A DNA stretch of 64,000 nt from Hexactinellida sp. DTS-2022 (taxonomy: Eukaryota; Porifera; Hexactinellida). Both the position numbers and the translations under genes were made by a program. Where the stretch lies: assembly GCA_028753945.1 (NCBI GenBank), contig JAPNXP010000009.1, positions 5,022,001 to 5,086,000 of the forward strand, written 5' to 3'. Positions 22,300 through 32,990 of this stretch are shown one piece after another (within the stretch, counting starts at the first letter, position 1; the number at the start of each line of letters is the position of its first letter). Under the pieces are notes generated by a model. It ran no database searches. It was not told the DNA's origin and saw only the letters and a program-made list of their open reading frames with translations.

Positions 22300-22933
22300 A
22301 ATATGCCTAACTTTAACTGTTGTCGTGGTTTTATTAATATTACCATATATGGAAAGGTGTGAAAACGGCATAACTCACTTTCCACAATATTTTCGATAAC
22401 CCAATATGTCCGTTATACTCCCAAAATATGACTTCCTATACGACAATAATACATTTCATATGTCTAAAGCTAACTGATCTCGAGATTTTAACAATATTAC
22501 CATATATGGAAAGGTGTGAAAACCGCATAACTCACATTCCACAAATATTTTCGATAATCCAATATGACCGTTGGACTCCTTAACCATGACTTCCTATATG
22601 ACAATAAAACATTTTATGTGTCTAACTTTAACCGATTACGAAATACCCAGGCTTTCATCCAGGAAAAAATTACCCCGCTCCTAGATTTTGTTAGAGCTCG
22701 TTCAGTTTTCATTTTGTACGCCTAGATTAGTCATCTTGTATTCAGTCTATGGGATCATCTCTCGATATTGTAGGCCTAGAATCGATTTTTGTACGCCTAG
22801 ATAAAAATCCTGTCAAATTACGCTCCTTTAGGCGCGCCCAGCACGCCTGGATAACACCATGGAAATACCTAATGGACCCAAGTTCCAGGACCCGAGAATG
22901 AGTGCCTACCGTCCTTATTTAAAGGAGTCTATG
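22300..22933. mobile_element. Right end of the P-type element of relic 2
   Basis: A ~147-bp unit (accatatatggaaaggtgtg within each) is tandemly repeated twice at 22320-22625. After the hAT MITE 22648-22861, the terminal arm 22870-22933 reads atggacccaagttcc through AAGGAGTCTATG, the inverse of the 10573 terminus. I could not find the matching left end upstream of 18.4 kb. Confidence 0.75.
22648..22861. mobile_element. hAT MITE with perfect 8-bp duplication
   Basis: Starts CAGGCTTTCATCCAGG and ends CCTGGATAACACCATG. GAAATACC at 22640-22647 is repeated at 22862-22869. The interior has gtacgcctaga motifs like 18129-18313. Confidence 0.9.
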
Positions 22934-22939
22934 TAATAT

Positions 22940-23340
22940 GTAAACAAATGTTATAAGTGTAATAGGTAAACAGTATGCTGAACACGAATTTCGCATTTAT
23001 AAATTTCTAATATGAATATTTGTTGTTGTTGTTTACACAAATAGGTAACAAATTAATGAAATTCAAAATCAACCCAGAAGTTAGCTCTCAACGGATATTA
23101 TAGGTAAACAAGTATGCTGAACACGGATTTCGTATTTATACATTTCTAATATGAAAAACAAGTTAAAATTATGGAAATCTTATAAAGGGTCGTTCAAATT
23201 TTCAATTGTAATTGGGTAATATCTCTTCACTGTGCACCCATGCATGTATTAATTCTCCCTGAAGGTTTTGGTATTCAATATAACACTGATTGGAAGTAGA
23301 ATGAATTTTGGTAATTTGTACTTTAACATTCAAGGGCTCG
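22940..23340. repeat. gtaaacaagtatgctga repeat family, two tandem partial units
   Basis: aggtaaacagtatgctgaac at ~22967 and aggtaaacaagtatgctgaa at ~23102 start two related ~130-bp units. The same unit occurs in the arms at 11700-11860 and 15150-15360 and at 26960-27120. Confidence 0.6.
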
Positions 23341-23344
23341 TGAA

Positions 23345-24170
23345 GTTTTCTCTTTTTACTGTGACGACTATACTATAGTATAGTGACCCAGTTCTAATCT
23401 CACTGCCTTTATTTTGTATTTTATTACTGTGCCGACTATACTATAGTATAATGGCCCAGTTCTAATCTCACTGCCTTTATTAATATTTTTTTCTCCGTAG
23501 ACGGTGCCCTGGCCAGAGCTCTATAGTTGATGGGCTGAAACTTGGCATGTAGGTGCGATGGGACCGAATAATTTGCACCTGGAGTTACGATTTTTGATTA
23601 AGAAATTTTTGACACATCTTTAACACCTTTCAAATTTTGTCTGGTTCATAACTCAGAAAATGTTCTACTAAACCCCCAGTTTTTATTTTACCATTGGATC
23701 CACCATAAAACTCTGCGTCTGATGGGAGAAGAAATTATTTTATAATGTGTTTAATTTCTGTCATAAATGGGGGTTGAAATTTCTTTGTTTACTCACACTT
23801 CAATTTCAATAAAACTGTTAAATCTAATTCCATTGTTTCAACTTGCGATAATTATATTGGTTTAACTTGTTAAATCTATCACTATTGTTTCAACTTGCGA
23901 TAAATATATTGAAATAACTTATAAATTCCAGCTGGCTTCTATTTAATTGTACCATTACTGTTGCAGTCTATTGCCGAAATTAGTCATTTGCGCAATTGAC
24001 TAGTTAGTTGCGCAAAAAAACTAATTGATTAGTCATTTGAGCAATTGACTAGTCTATTGCCGAAGTCAACGAAACATCATTAGTTTTCAGATTTTTCAGG
24101 CTTCTATTTTAATGTGGGATGATTATATATTGTTGAATCTTCACGTACGTAAACATATCTTCACTATTAC
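23345..24170 (-). repeat. CCAAAATTG-family fragment, tail first
   Basis: Two tail copies with the palindrome actatactatagtata (23366-23480) lead into the family core (ctccgtagacggtgccctgg onward) in reverse orientation up to ~23960. 23960-24170 (ttagttgcgcaa and neighbours) has an inverted counterpart at 33560-33735. Confidence 0.75.
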
Positions 24171-24179
24171 TTTCCTCAG

Positions 24180-24410
24180 TGCCCCGACACTTGCTACGCC
24201 AGGTATGCCGCCCCTGGCTATTTTAGAGGTTGTTAATAGTAATCTTCCACAAAATTGGCAACACGCGACAATAAAGTGCGGTACAAAAAATATGATGCGG
24301 GCGGTGGAGCTGAAACAAGTTTACCATCAACAATGCAAATGGCTTTTCCGACTGTGTATCGATATAAGCATTTTCAACCTGAAGGAGAAGTAATCACGTT
24401 TGGGTGATGA
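24180..24410 (+). other. Possible exon of unknown function
   Basis: One frame at ~24277-24390 reads VRYKKYDAGGGAETS and then FPTVYRYKHFQPEGE, which looks more protein-like than its surroundings. No family recognised and no clear splice sites. Weak. Confidence 0.2.
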
Positions 24411-24470
24411 TATCTTGATTTCACTGTTAATTTATATATACTGTAACTTAAATTATGTAGTCGGAAATTG

Positions 24471-25433
24471 GGGAAACCTGAATAAGACCGAATGGAATAA
24501 GACCGAAAAAAAATCAGTACTGGAATAAGACCGAATGGAATAAGACCGAAAGGAAATCAGTACTGGAATAAGACCGAATGGAATAAGACCGAAAAAAAAT
24601 CAGTACTGGAATAAGACCGAATGGAATAAGACAGAAAAAAAATCAATACTGGAATAAGACCGAATGGAATAAGACCGAAAAAAAATCAGTACTGGAATAA
24701 GACCGAATGGAATAAGACCGAAAAAAAATCAGTACTGGAATAAGACCGAATGGAATAAGACCGAAAAAAATCAATACTGGAATAAGACCGAATGGAATAA
24801 GACCGAAAAAATATAAGGGCTGCTTTTCACCCTGATCAATATTAGACACTTAGAAAGGCGAGCGTTTTAACCATTCTCCATAAAAGACAATTAGAGTGGC
24901 CAGGGTTTTCTCCATGATACATATATCACACTTAAAAAGGCGAGTATTTTCTCCATTAATCACATAGTCGGGTGTTTTCTCAATGAACCATAATTCACGC
25001 TTAGAAAGTCGAGGTTTCACTTTTATTCTTACCAATAGATACGTATTTCAGAGTAGTCCTTATATTATTCGGTCTTATTCCAGTACTGATTTTTTTTCGG
25101 TCTTATTCCATTCGGTCTTATTCCAGTACTGATTTTTTTTCGGTCTTATTCCATTCGGTCTTATTCCAGTACTTATTTCCTTTCGGTCTTATTCCATTCG
25201 GTCTTATTCCAGTACTTATTTTTTTTCGGTCTTATTCCATTCGGTCTTATTCCAGTATTGATTTTTTTTCGGTCTTATTCCATTCGGTCTTATTCCAGTA
25301 CTCATTATTTTCGGTCTTATTCCATTCGGTCTTATTCCAGTCCTGATTTTTTTTCGGTCTTATTCCATTCGGTCTTATTCCAGTCTTAGAAAATCAGATT
25401 TTCTGCCTAGATTTTCGGTCTAATTCAGTCAAC
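24471..25433. mobile_element. Foldback element of inverted 43-bp arrays, 10-bp target duplication
   Basis: TCGGAAATTG at 24461-24470 is repeated exactly at 25434-25443. The left arm (24480-24808) has ~8 units of ggaataagaccgaatggaat plus an aaaaaaaatcagtact spacer. The right arm (25063-25390) has the same units reversed. The ~250-bp loop has three related subunits (cttagaaaggcgag and variants). A 10-bp duplication and array-built arms point to a MULE/foldback mover, although no coding sequence is present. Confidence 0.85.
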
Positions 25434-26828
25434 TCGGAAATTGTATATAAACGCAAGCTAGCATGAGTCCAATTAAGTTAAACGTGGATATATTTTTGCA
25501 TTTTTGTTGGTTGAGAATTGAGACTAATTATGAATATTGAAGCTCGTTTCTACGAGACATTATCCAAATTATCAAAAGCCAATCGTTCAGATCTATTTAC
25601 ACGCATTGAAGTAGATGAAAAGATACTTTTTCTCTCTGGGGTACCTCCGAAGAGCAATTCCTCTAATTATAATAAGTGGTATCGTCTCAATAAAAGATTC
25701 ACAATTGTTAAGTTTCAGACTTCAAATTTGCTATATTTGAAAGGAGATGCTGCAGCTTTACATAAGAGAGTTGTACCAATTGAAGATATGTTTACTATCA
25801 TTAAAAAGATTCACATAGATCAGGGGCATCCTGGTCGTGATGGCCTTCATAAAGCTATTTCTCAGAAATACCATGGCGTAACGAAAGAGTTTTGTCAAAT
25901 TTACGTATCTTATTGCGAATCTTTCCAGTTTAAGAAGCATAAGAAACCAATGAAATCGTTATAGTGGGGCAGCTAGCAATAAAATTGTTCAATTTTTGAT
26001 ACAAGCATGAAAATTGGCACAGACATAGATAAATATATTCTAAAAAGATATGGATATGGAGGCATCACGAAATTTTAATATTTTCAAGATGGCGGCCAAA
26101 GATTGTCGGAAAGTGTCGGACAAAAGCCCGCTCTTGCGAATACTTGTTAAATGACCTCGTAGAGTGTTTATATACGCATAGTTCTTCTCGAATGACTGTG
26201 CGGTGAAGAAAGAGGGGTCACTCGATAGGGTAGAAACAATATTTGAGAATGGAATGTGTCACATTCCAGCGTTGTCAAGGAATGTCCTCCCACCCAAATA
26301 TGGTCATGTGTCTCCTATAATGACTGGAAATCTTATGCTGATTACGAATATCAGCATTAAACATTGATTAAACTTCAATTGAAAGAGTTAATTGCTTTTG
26401 TATACATATACATATGTACTACAGTATAACTCGGTTAGTACTTCGGCTTAGTAGGTACTAATTTTTTTAACCATTTTACAAATTTATATGTATTATCTCA
26501 ATATAATGTAAAGTCAGTTAGTACTGTATAAATCAAATAATAACTTTTCGTGTCTTCTATTTCGGATATTTTGCCCTAGTCTATTTGCACGTTCATGATA
26601 ACAAATTGGTATCAACAGGTGTTATTCGAATTGAAGATTCTTTGAAGGGTTCAAAAATTGTGTTCATCGCAACTGGAAATTCGCATATTCGAAATAGGTT
26701 TTCGTACTAATGAAGTTCTACTGCATATTCCAATATTTGATTTGATTAGGATTGATTTAGTTTAAGCGCTCAAAAATATTTTGGGCGAGAACATTCAAGA
26801 GCTATGGATTTTAAGAAACTATTGATCA

Positions 26829-27160
26829 ATCTATATTATTAAAACTCGACTTGTTTGTTTGTGTGTGTGTGACCACTGTGTATGTTTGTTTGTCCAGGTT
26901 GCGTTAAAGTGACGGGGAATAGAAGCTGCATGTATATACGAGATATAACTAACTTCCAAATGTTACATAGGTAAACAAGTATGCTGATTTCAAATTTCGC
27001 ATTTTGTGTAATTTTAATGTGAATATTATTGTTGATGTTTACATAAAAGGTTACAAATTAATGAAAATTCAAAATCACCTTAGAAGTTTGCTTTCAACGG
27101 GTATTATAGGTAAACAAGTTAAAAGTATGGAAATGGTAGGAAGGGATGCTTTACTAACTC
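26829..27160. repeat. gtaaacaagtatgctga family copy with TG-rich start
   Basis: 26845-26895 is a (TTTG)n/(TG)n stretch. 26960-27120 matches the repeat units at 22960-23175. Confidence 0.5.
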
Positions 27161-27218
27161 TATCAATGGTTTAGTGAGGAGTAAGGCCGCATAGCGGCAG
27201 TTAACTTTAGGTGCGTAG

Positions 27219-27377
27219 CAGTGGCGGCGCGTATGCTCCACCACTAGGTGGTCACCCATGGGTCATTATGCGTATTTTTTGGGTCAAACATCAAATATAG
27301 TATAGTCAGGAGGGTGGTCAAGCACTTTGATAGGGTGGTCAGCTGACCACCCTTGACCACCCTTGGCGCCGCCACTG
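27219..27377. mobile_element. 159-bp hAT MITE with perfect 8-bp duplication
   Basis: Ends CAGTGGCGGCGCGTATGC and, inverted, CAGTGGCGGCGCCAAGG. GTGCGTAG at 27211-27218 is repeated at 27378-27385. The interior repeats gtggtca. Confidence 0.95.
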
Positions 27378-27669
27378 GTGCGTAGCCCGATCGGTCGCAA
27401 AGCTACCGAGACCGAAGGCTCCTATTAAATAAATAACGACTTAGAAGAGTTTATAACTGCAACTATTAATAATCGATGATCACTGGGTAACTCGAATGGT
27501 AGGGGGCGTTAAGAGCCATTCACCTGGAGGATTTAGTCCTCAATCGGTCCAGACTTTTACAATATTTTTTCTTAGAGTATAAGAGCCACTATTTTCAAGA
27601 AATAGAATACACAGTAATAATTTCTATTAAAACATGGATAAGATCTTTACATGCATGCCTATCTATATA

Positions 27670-27848
27670 CAGTAGAACCTAGTTAATACGAGCACCAACG
27701 GACGATAAACAAATTTAGCTTTATCCGGAGTTCATATTAACTGGAGTAATACCCATTGAATAGCCATTGTAGCTTGTAGGGACCTGATTCTGTGGAACTG
27801 TTGGTCGTCTTATCCGGGAAATCGTATTAACCTAACGATATTCTACTG
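27670..27848. mobile_element. 179-bp pogo-like MITE
   Basis: Starts CAGTAGAACCTAGTTAATAC and ends, inverted, CAGTAGAATATCGTTAGG, with TA at both sides. Another pogo-like end (cagtcgactccacttaatag) begins at 27903 without a partner. Confidence 0.85.
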
Positions 27849-28179
27849 TAATATGGAAATATCCGTTTAATATAAGATAGGTATTGGTGTCGATTAAACG
27901 CAGTCGACTCCACTTAATAGATTACTCCGCTTAATTGAGTAAGGTTTCACAGGATTTTAGGACGGAATGACATTTTGGCTTAAAATAGAACTCGTTTAGC
28001 ATGTAACCCCTCGGGAGAGAAAATTTGTGCATATTATCCAAGTGTACGTACTCACTGACTTTACATTATATTGAGACACATATAAATTTACAAAAATGGT
28101 TCAAAAAATTAATACTTACTAAGCCGAAGTAAGTGATAACCCAGTTACGACTAACCGAGTTATACTGAAGTACATATAT

Positions 28180-28890
28180 GGGAAGCATGCATTCTACCAA
28201 CAAAATTCATTCAAATTACCAACAAATTTGTGACTGTCATTATACCAACAAGTGTTGTCAATTTACCAAAAACTGTTGTCAATTTACCAACAATAGAAAA
28301 TCTATTGTGTTCTATTGTTAGTTAACTACCGATGTCAATTTACCAACAATGTTGTAAATTTACAAAAACAACTGTTGTAAATTTACCAACAATAGAAAAT
28401 CTATTGTAGAAAATTTATTCTATCTACTCCCAGGCCCCTTAATCGTCTTATAAATGCCCCCAGTAACGAACTAAAAACGCGAACTTTTAATTGATTTTAT
28501 TGCATATCGGTGAAAACCCCAGTCGTCCGGACAATGTCTCGTGCAAAACCAAACCTTTTAAATTGACTATTATTGAGTATAAGTTAAAATCCCAGTCGTC
28601 TGAACAGTCTCCCATTTATGTGATTGTAATTTATATAAAAATTGCACATGTTATTCATTTGACGGGTAGCGGAAAACATAAAACTAAATGGGGAAAACAT
28701 GTTAGTAAATTGAATACACTTGTTGGTATAATGACAACAGTTGTTGGTAAATTGACAACTGTCATTTTACCAACAATAGAGCACAATAGATGTTCTATTG
28801 TTGGTAAATTGACAACATGTGTTGGTATAATGACAGTCACAAATTTGTTGGTAATTTGCCTGAATTTTGTTGGTAAAAAGCAGCATTCCC
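28180..28890. mobile_element. 711-bp inverted-repeat element, 8-bp duplication
   Basis: Ends GGGAAGCATGCATTCTACC and, inverted, GGGAATGCTGCTTTTTACC. ACATATAT at 28172-28179 is repeated at 28891-28898. Arms are full of ttgtcaatttaccaacaata repeats. No coding sequence. Confidence 0.85.
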
Positions 28891-29516
28891 ACATATATGT
28901 ATACAAAAGCAAATTAACTCTGTCCAATTGAAGTTTAATCAATGTTTAATGCTGATATTCGTAATCAGCATAAGATTTCCAGTCATTATAGGGGTCACAT
29001 GACCATGTTTTGGAGGGAGGACATTCCTTGACAACGCTGGAATGTGACACATTCCATTCTCAAATATTGTTTCTACCCTATCGAGTGACCCCTCTTTCTT
29101 CACCGCACAGTCATTCGAGAATAACTATGTGCATACAAACACTCTACGAGATCATTTAACAAGTATTCGCGAGAGCGGGCTTTTGTCCGACACTTTCCGA
29201 CAATTTTTGGCCGCCATCTTGAAAATATTAAAATTTCGTGATGCCTCCATATCCATATCTTTCTTTAATATATTTATCTATGTCTGTGCCAATTTTCATG
29301 CTTGTATCAAAAATTGAACAATTCACTAAAATATGGCTGTTAGTTGTAAAACCTATATCTTCTTCAGCTTACTTGTCCAGTAGTCAAATGAAATCTCATT
29401 GATTTTCGTCTACTTTCCCTGAGACTAACGAACCATATAAGTGGTTATTGGTTTACCAAGACCATTTCACAAAATATATTCGTATATGTCCTCTTATTAA
29501 TAAATCAGCTCAAGAG

Positions 29517-30351
29517 TAGAGGTGCACCGGATCCGGCCGGATTTCCCCATTTGTGGTGGATCCGGGATCCGGCCGTATCCGAGATGAGGTTACCGGATCC
29601 ACCGGATCCGAATCTGTATGCGTATCAACTATTTAATTGATTCTATTAATCAATAAGTAACCTCTAATTACTTACAAAAACTATTCAATAGTGATATACT
29701 TTACGCCATTTCAAATTTATTTTAATTTATGAAGTTATAGGAGACATAAACTATTTAAATGTCTTTGATTGACAGATTGAGGAAAATATGGATAAGAAAC
29801 TTTGAACTCAAGTTTGATCTGGATTGCTTAAAAAATGATTATTTTGAATATACAAATACTTACAGTGGAACTCGCTTAGTTTGTAGTTACTACTCTGCTT
29901 AAGACGTACTCTCGGATAATACACACTATTCTCTAATATCGATTTCCTCCCTATCAAATGCATTATAAATAATTCGGTTCAACCGTTAATTAATACCTAA
30001 TCGGATAAGAAGTTCCTCGGATAAGACCTACCAATTTTTATTCCCAAGTAAAATATATCTATTATATTTCGGTTGGTACGTACTTAAAAACTGTCAGCTG
30101 GACTCAGTTAGTATTTTGATTAAGTGTGTACGTTACAACTATAATACTTTAATCTTATCGCAAGATATGTTAGAGTATTGTATTCCCTACATTGTGTTCA
30201 TATCATCAAACAAGTCCGTATTAGACTGATGGAATATGCAAAAGCGGATCCGGATCCGGTAAAATCCGGTTCCGGCCGGATCTGTAGATCCAGGATCCGG
30301 CGAGATCCGGATCCGGCCGGTACCAAAAAAAGTGGATCCGGTGCACCTCTA
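29517..30351. mobile_element. hAT element in the KRBA2-like gene
   Basis: Ends TAGAGGTGCACCGGATCCGG and its inverse. CTCAAGAG at 29509-29516 is repeated at 30352-30359. Arms are dense in ggatccgg. Removal with one target copy restores the integrase frame. The interior holds a truncated copy (29867-30180) of the element at 45881-46307. Confidence 0.95.
29867..30180. mobile_element. Truncated pogo-like element nested in hAT
   Basis: Starts CAGTGGAACTCGCTTAG and aligns for ~300 bp with the reverse of 46307-46000. The far end is missing. Confidence 0.75.
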
Positions 30352-30483
30352 CTCAAGAGGTAAATAAAGTTTTAATTAATATTTTCTGGGACTTAGGTGC
30401 TCCACTATTGTTACAAAGTGATAATGGAAGAGAGTTCCGAAATGAGCTGCTCTTCCAACAACTCAATCAACACTGGCCATATT

Positions 30484-30846
30484 TAGTGATCGACCGAAAC
30501 TGTTTTTCGCCGAATATTCGGTTTCTGCCGAAACCGAATAGTTTGTGCCGAATATTGGTTTCGGCAAAATAATAATACCTATTATTATAATAGATGTGAG
30601 GAATATAATCATTTAATTTACCTTTGGCTTCAAGACACAATATTTTAGTAGAAAGCTTATGTATCGTGTCAAATGTAAACAATGTAATAAAAGGTTATTC
30701 AATGCAGGCATTGAATGCATAACATAACATTTTTGTTATTTTTGATCTGAAGGAATGCAAATCATTAAAATACTATATAATGCCGAAACCATTATTCGGC
30801 GTCATTTGCCGTATATTCGGCCGAAACTTTTTTCGGTCGATTACTA
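30484..30846. mobile_element. hAT element in the KRBA2-like gene
   Basis: Ends TAGTGATCGACCGAAAC and, inverted, TAGTAATCGACCGAAAA. GCCATATT at 30476-30483 is repeated at 30847-30854. Arms carry gccgaatattcggt. Removal keeps the integrase frame. Confidence 0.95.
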
Positions 30847-31010
30847 GCCATATTCGAAGATCATTCATGGTAAGCGACGCTACCCACAGTCTCAAGGTTC
30901 TGTTGAGCGTGCTAATCAAAGTATCAAACAACTTTTTACTACTTCTTGACTTGAGCATTCCACAAATTGCTGGGTAAAATTGGTTGGACAGGTACAATAT
31001 TTAAAAAAAT

Positions 31011-31920
31011 CCAAAATTGAAGCTGTGCCGACGCATGTTCCTTTGGTGGCACTATATTTTGTTGGTGGTTTATTGATAGTGCCTCCAAAAGAACATGCTG
31101 TCGGCGCAGGCTGCAATTTTGGATTTTTTCGCTAAGTCATCAACGCCCAAGGTGTGAAGAACCATTTGTTAATTGGTCGGAGTCACAAGGAACGGTAGAT
31201 AAATTTGAAGTTAGTTTCTATCATAAACCATCTTGAGTTTAATGCCATTCATTCATTATGTATTGATAATAAGTTATATTATTAGTTATTTATTTTAGCA
31301 ATGTTATCCATGGTTGGTTGAGTTGAGTCAACAAATTCCTTATATTATATTATTTAATTTAATCAATTGTATAGTAATACTAGAATTAAATAGAAGCCAG
31401 CTGGAATTTATAAGTTAAATCAATATAATTATCGCAAGTTGAATCACTAGAGTAGGATTTAACAAGTTAAATCAATATAATTATTACAAGTTGAAACAAT
31501 AGAATTAGATTTAACACTTTACTGAAATTGAAGTGTGAGTAAACAAAGAAATTTCAATCCCCATTTATGGCAGAAATTGACCCCTTTATTGAAAAATTTC
31601 TTCTCCCATCAGACGCAGAATTTTATGGCCAATCCAAATGTGAATTAAAATTTGGGGATTTAGTAAAACAATTTTTGAGTTATGGACCAGACAAAATTTG
31701 AAAGGTGTTAAAGATGTGTCAAAAATTTCTTAATCAAAAATCGTAACCCCAGGTGCAAATTAGACGGTCCCATCGCACCTACATGCCAAGTTTAAGCCCA
31801 TCAACTATGAAGCTCTGGCCAGGGCACCGTCTACGGAGAAAAATGGAAATAATAATAATAATAATATTAAAGGCAGTAAGATTAGAACTGGGCCACTATA
31901 CTATAGTATAGTCGGCACAG
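31011..31920 (+). mobile_element. Full-length CCAAAATTG-family element (reference copy)
   Basis: It sits between TAAAAAAAT (31002-31010) and TAAAAAAT (31921-31928); deleting it with one copy restores the KRBA2-like frame, so these limits are firm. The ~120-bp head is a palindrome (ccaaaattg...gcaattttgg). The core follows. The tail has an (AAT)n run, then ggcagtaagattagaactgg and the 18-bp palindrome actatactatagtatagt, and ends gtcggcacag. An 8-bp target suggests a hAT- or P-type mover. No coding sequence. This copy defines the family that fills 50.9-63.7 kb. Confidence 0.8.
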
Positions 31921-32990
31921 TAAAAAATACAAGTTTTCATACTACACTCGGAATGACACCATTTGAGGCCCTTTTTAATCGCAAGCCTCCTTTGGGATTA
32001 GCAGAATTAGGTATTCCTGATGAGCTATCAAATGACATAATTACAGAAGAAGACCTAGATATAATTATTGAAGATATTAATCAATCGGAGGGAGTATTAA
32101 TTGAACAGACCCATGGAAACGAACCAATGAACACGGGTATTACAGACTATCCTCAAAGTTTTGATCTGGAAAATTTGATGCATACATAGAAGAAATATCA
32201 CTACCTCTTCCTTCAAATCTTCAGGTGTATGATCCACCTAACCAATCACTTCCTCATTATGAACCCTATATCAATTCAAAGTTTCCCCCTGCTGAAACTG
32301 ATGTTGACTGAACTTCAATACCATCAAATGAATCTCCTTTTGAACAAAGTTATTCCCCTTCCGCCATCCTCAACATAAACTGTGTTGAATGTGGACTGGA
32401 AACATCCAAACTTCATAGTTGTCCTGATTGATTACGGTATATTCATGTCCCATGTGGTATCCAACTTGGTGAAAAGGGCTTTGGTGCAAAAATTGTTCGT
32501 TAAACAGAAAACGTGAGAAAGCAGAATCAAATCGATGCACTATCAAATTCAAGCAACAAAAATTACATAACCGTATGCTTAAGTATAGTGCCAATAAACT
32601 ACCCTCAGGTAATGTGGGAGATAATGTCATTTTGCCGATTTCTAAACCTGATGTAAGGACAACACTGAGAAGTAGAAATATGATTGAGGTTATAGCTGAA
32701 AACCGAGATGGATATTATACAATAGCTACCAAACAAGGAAAAATTGATACTCCTTTTACCAGAAACCAATTTGATTTATGTCCAGCTAAAGTACTCATGT
32801 TGGATGAAATGCCTGAATCAACATTCCATACACAAATGCTATGCAGAACTCTTCATTGAGTACGACTTATTCTTGCAAATGTAAGAATTGTAAGAATAAT
32901 AGATGCACTTGCAGAAGGAGTAGTAAACAATGCATACGGGGTGCTATAATGGTAAAAAGTGTACAAATGGACTAGTTTGATAACTTCATT

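Larger units (their letters stand above)
26422..28167. mobile_element. pogo-like element with ~110-bp inverted arms
   Basis: Starts CAGTATAACTCGGTTAGTAC and ends CTAACCGAGTTATACTG. Arms stay alignable through ttcggcttagta and the aatataatgtaaagtcag segment. Left flank is TA; the right flank is not, so the target duplication is unproven. Contains the MITEs at 27219 and 27670. Confidence 0.6.
25962..29339. mobile_element. 3.4-kb element with ~420-bp inverted arms, TTA target
   Basis: 25975-26400 and 28930-29335 are inverted copies (acaagcatgaaaattggcac at left). TTA at 25959-25961 is repeated at 29340-29342, fitting a PIF/Harbinger-type 3-bp target. Ends are imperfect: CAGCTAGC at left after ~8 extra bases, and, inverted, CAGCCATA at right. 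It splits the KRBA2-like gene at a Leu codon, and removal with one TTA is in frame. No transposase seen; the interior is filled by nested elements. Confidence 0.75.
25518..32990 (+). pseudogene. KRBA2-like integrase gene split by four insertions
   Basis: KRBA2-like proteins are DDE integrase-derived, from gypsy/Ginger-type integrases. Segment 1 (25518-25961) has the N-terminal zinc-binding region HIDQGHPGRDG and YVSYCESFQ; the second Cys of the usual pair is Phe. Segment 2 (29343-29516) reads YKWLLVYQDHFTKYI. Segment 3 (30352-30483) reads LQSDNGREF with the second Asp. Segment 4 (30847-31010) reads QSQGSVERAN with the catalytic Glu. Segment 5 (31928-32990) has TTLGMTPFEALF, a zinc-like C..C/C..C stretch (~32380-32490), VGDNVILPIS and a Cys-rich tail CKCKNCKNNRCTC. 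Removing each insertion with one target copy keeps the frame at all four joins. At least two stops and some frameshifts remain, so it is dead. Whether it was a transposon or a host copy is unclear. Confidence 0.8.

Noticed and set aside
24643..24849. Repeat-encoded Phe/Gly/Leu/Ile/Pro-rich frame
   Set aside because: It is the translation of the 43-bp foldback array and has no independent support.
28491..28942. Two overlapping frames of ~95-146 codons on opposite strands
   Set aside because: Both run through the inverted-repeat element 28180-28890 and reflect its repeated ttaccaacaa units.
31011..31920. CCAAAATTG family as a tRNA-derived SINE
   Set aside because: No A and B box pattern seen, and the 8-bp frame-neutral duplication fits a DNA transposon better; the (AAT)n run is internal to the tail.
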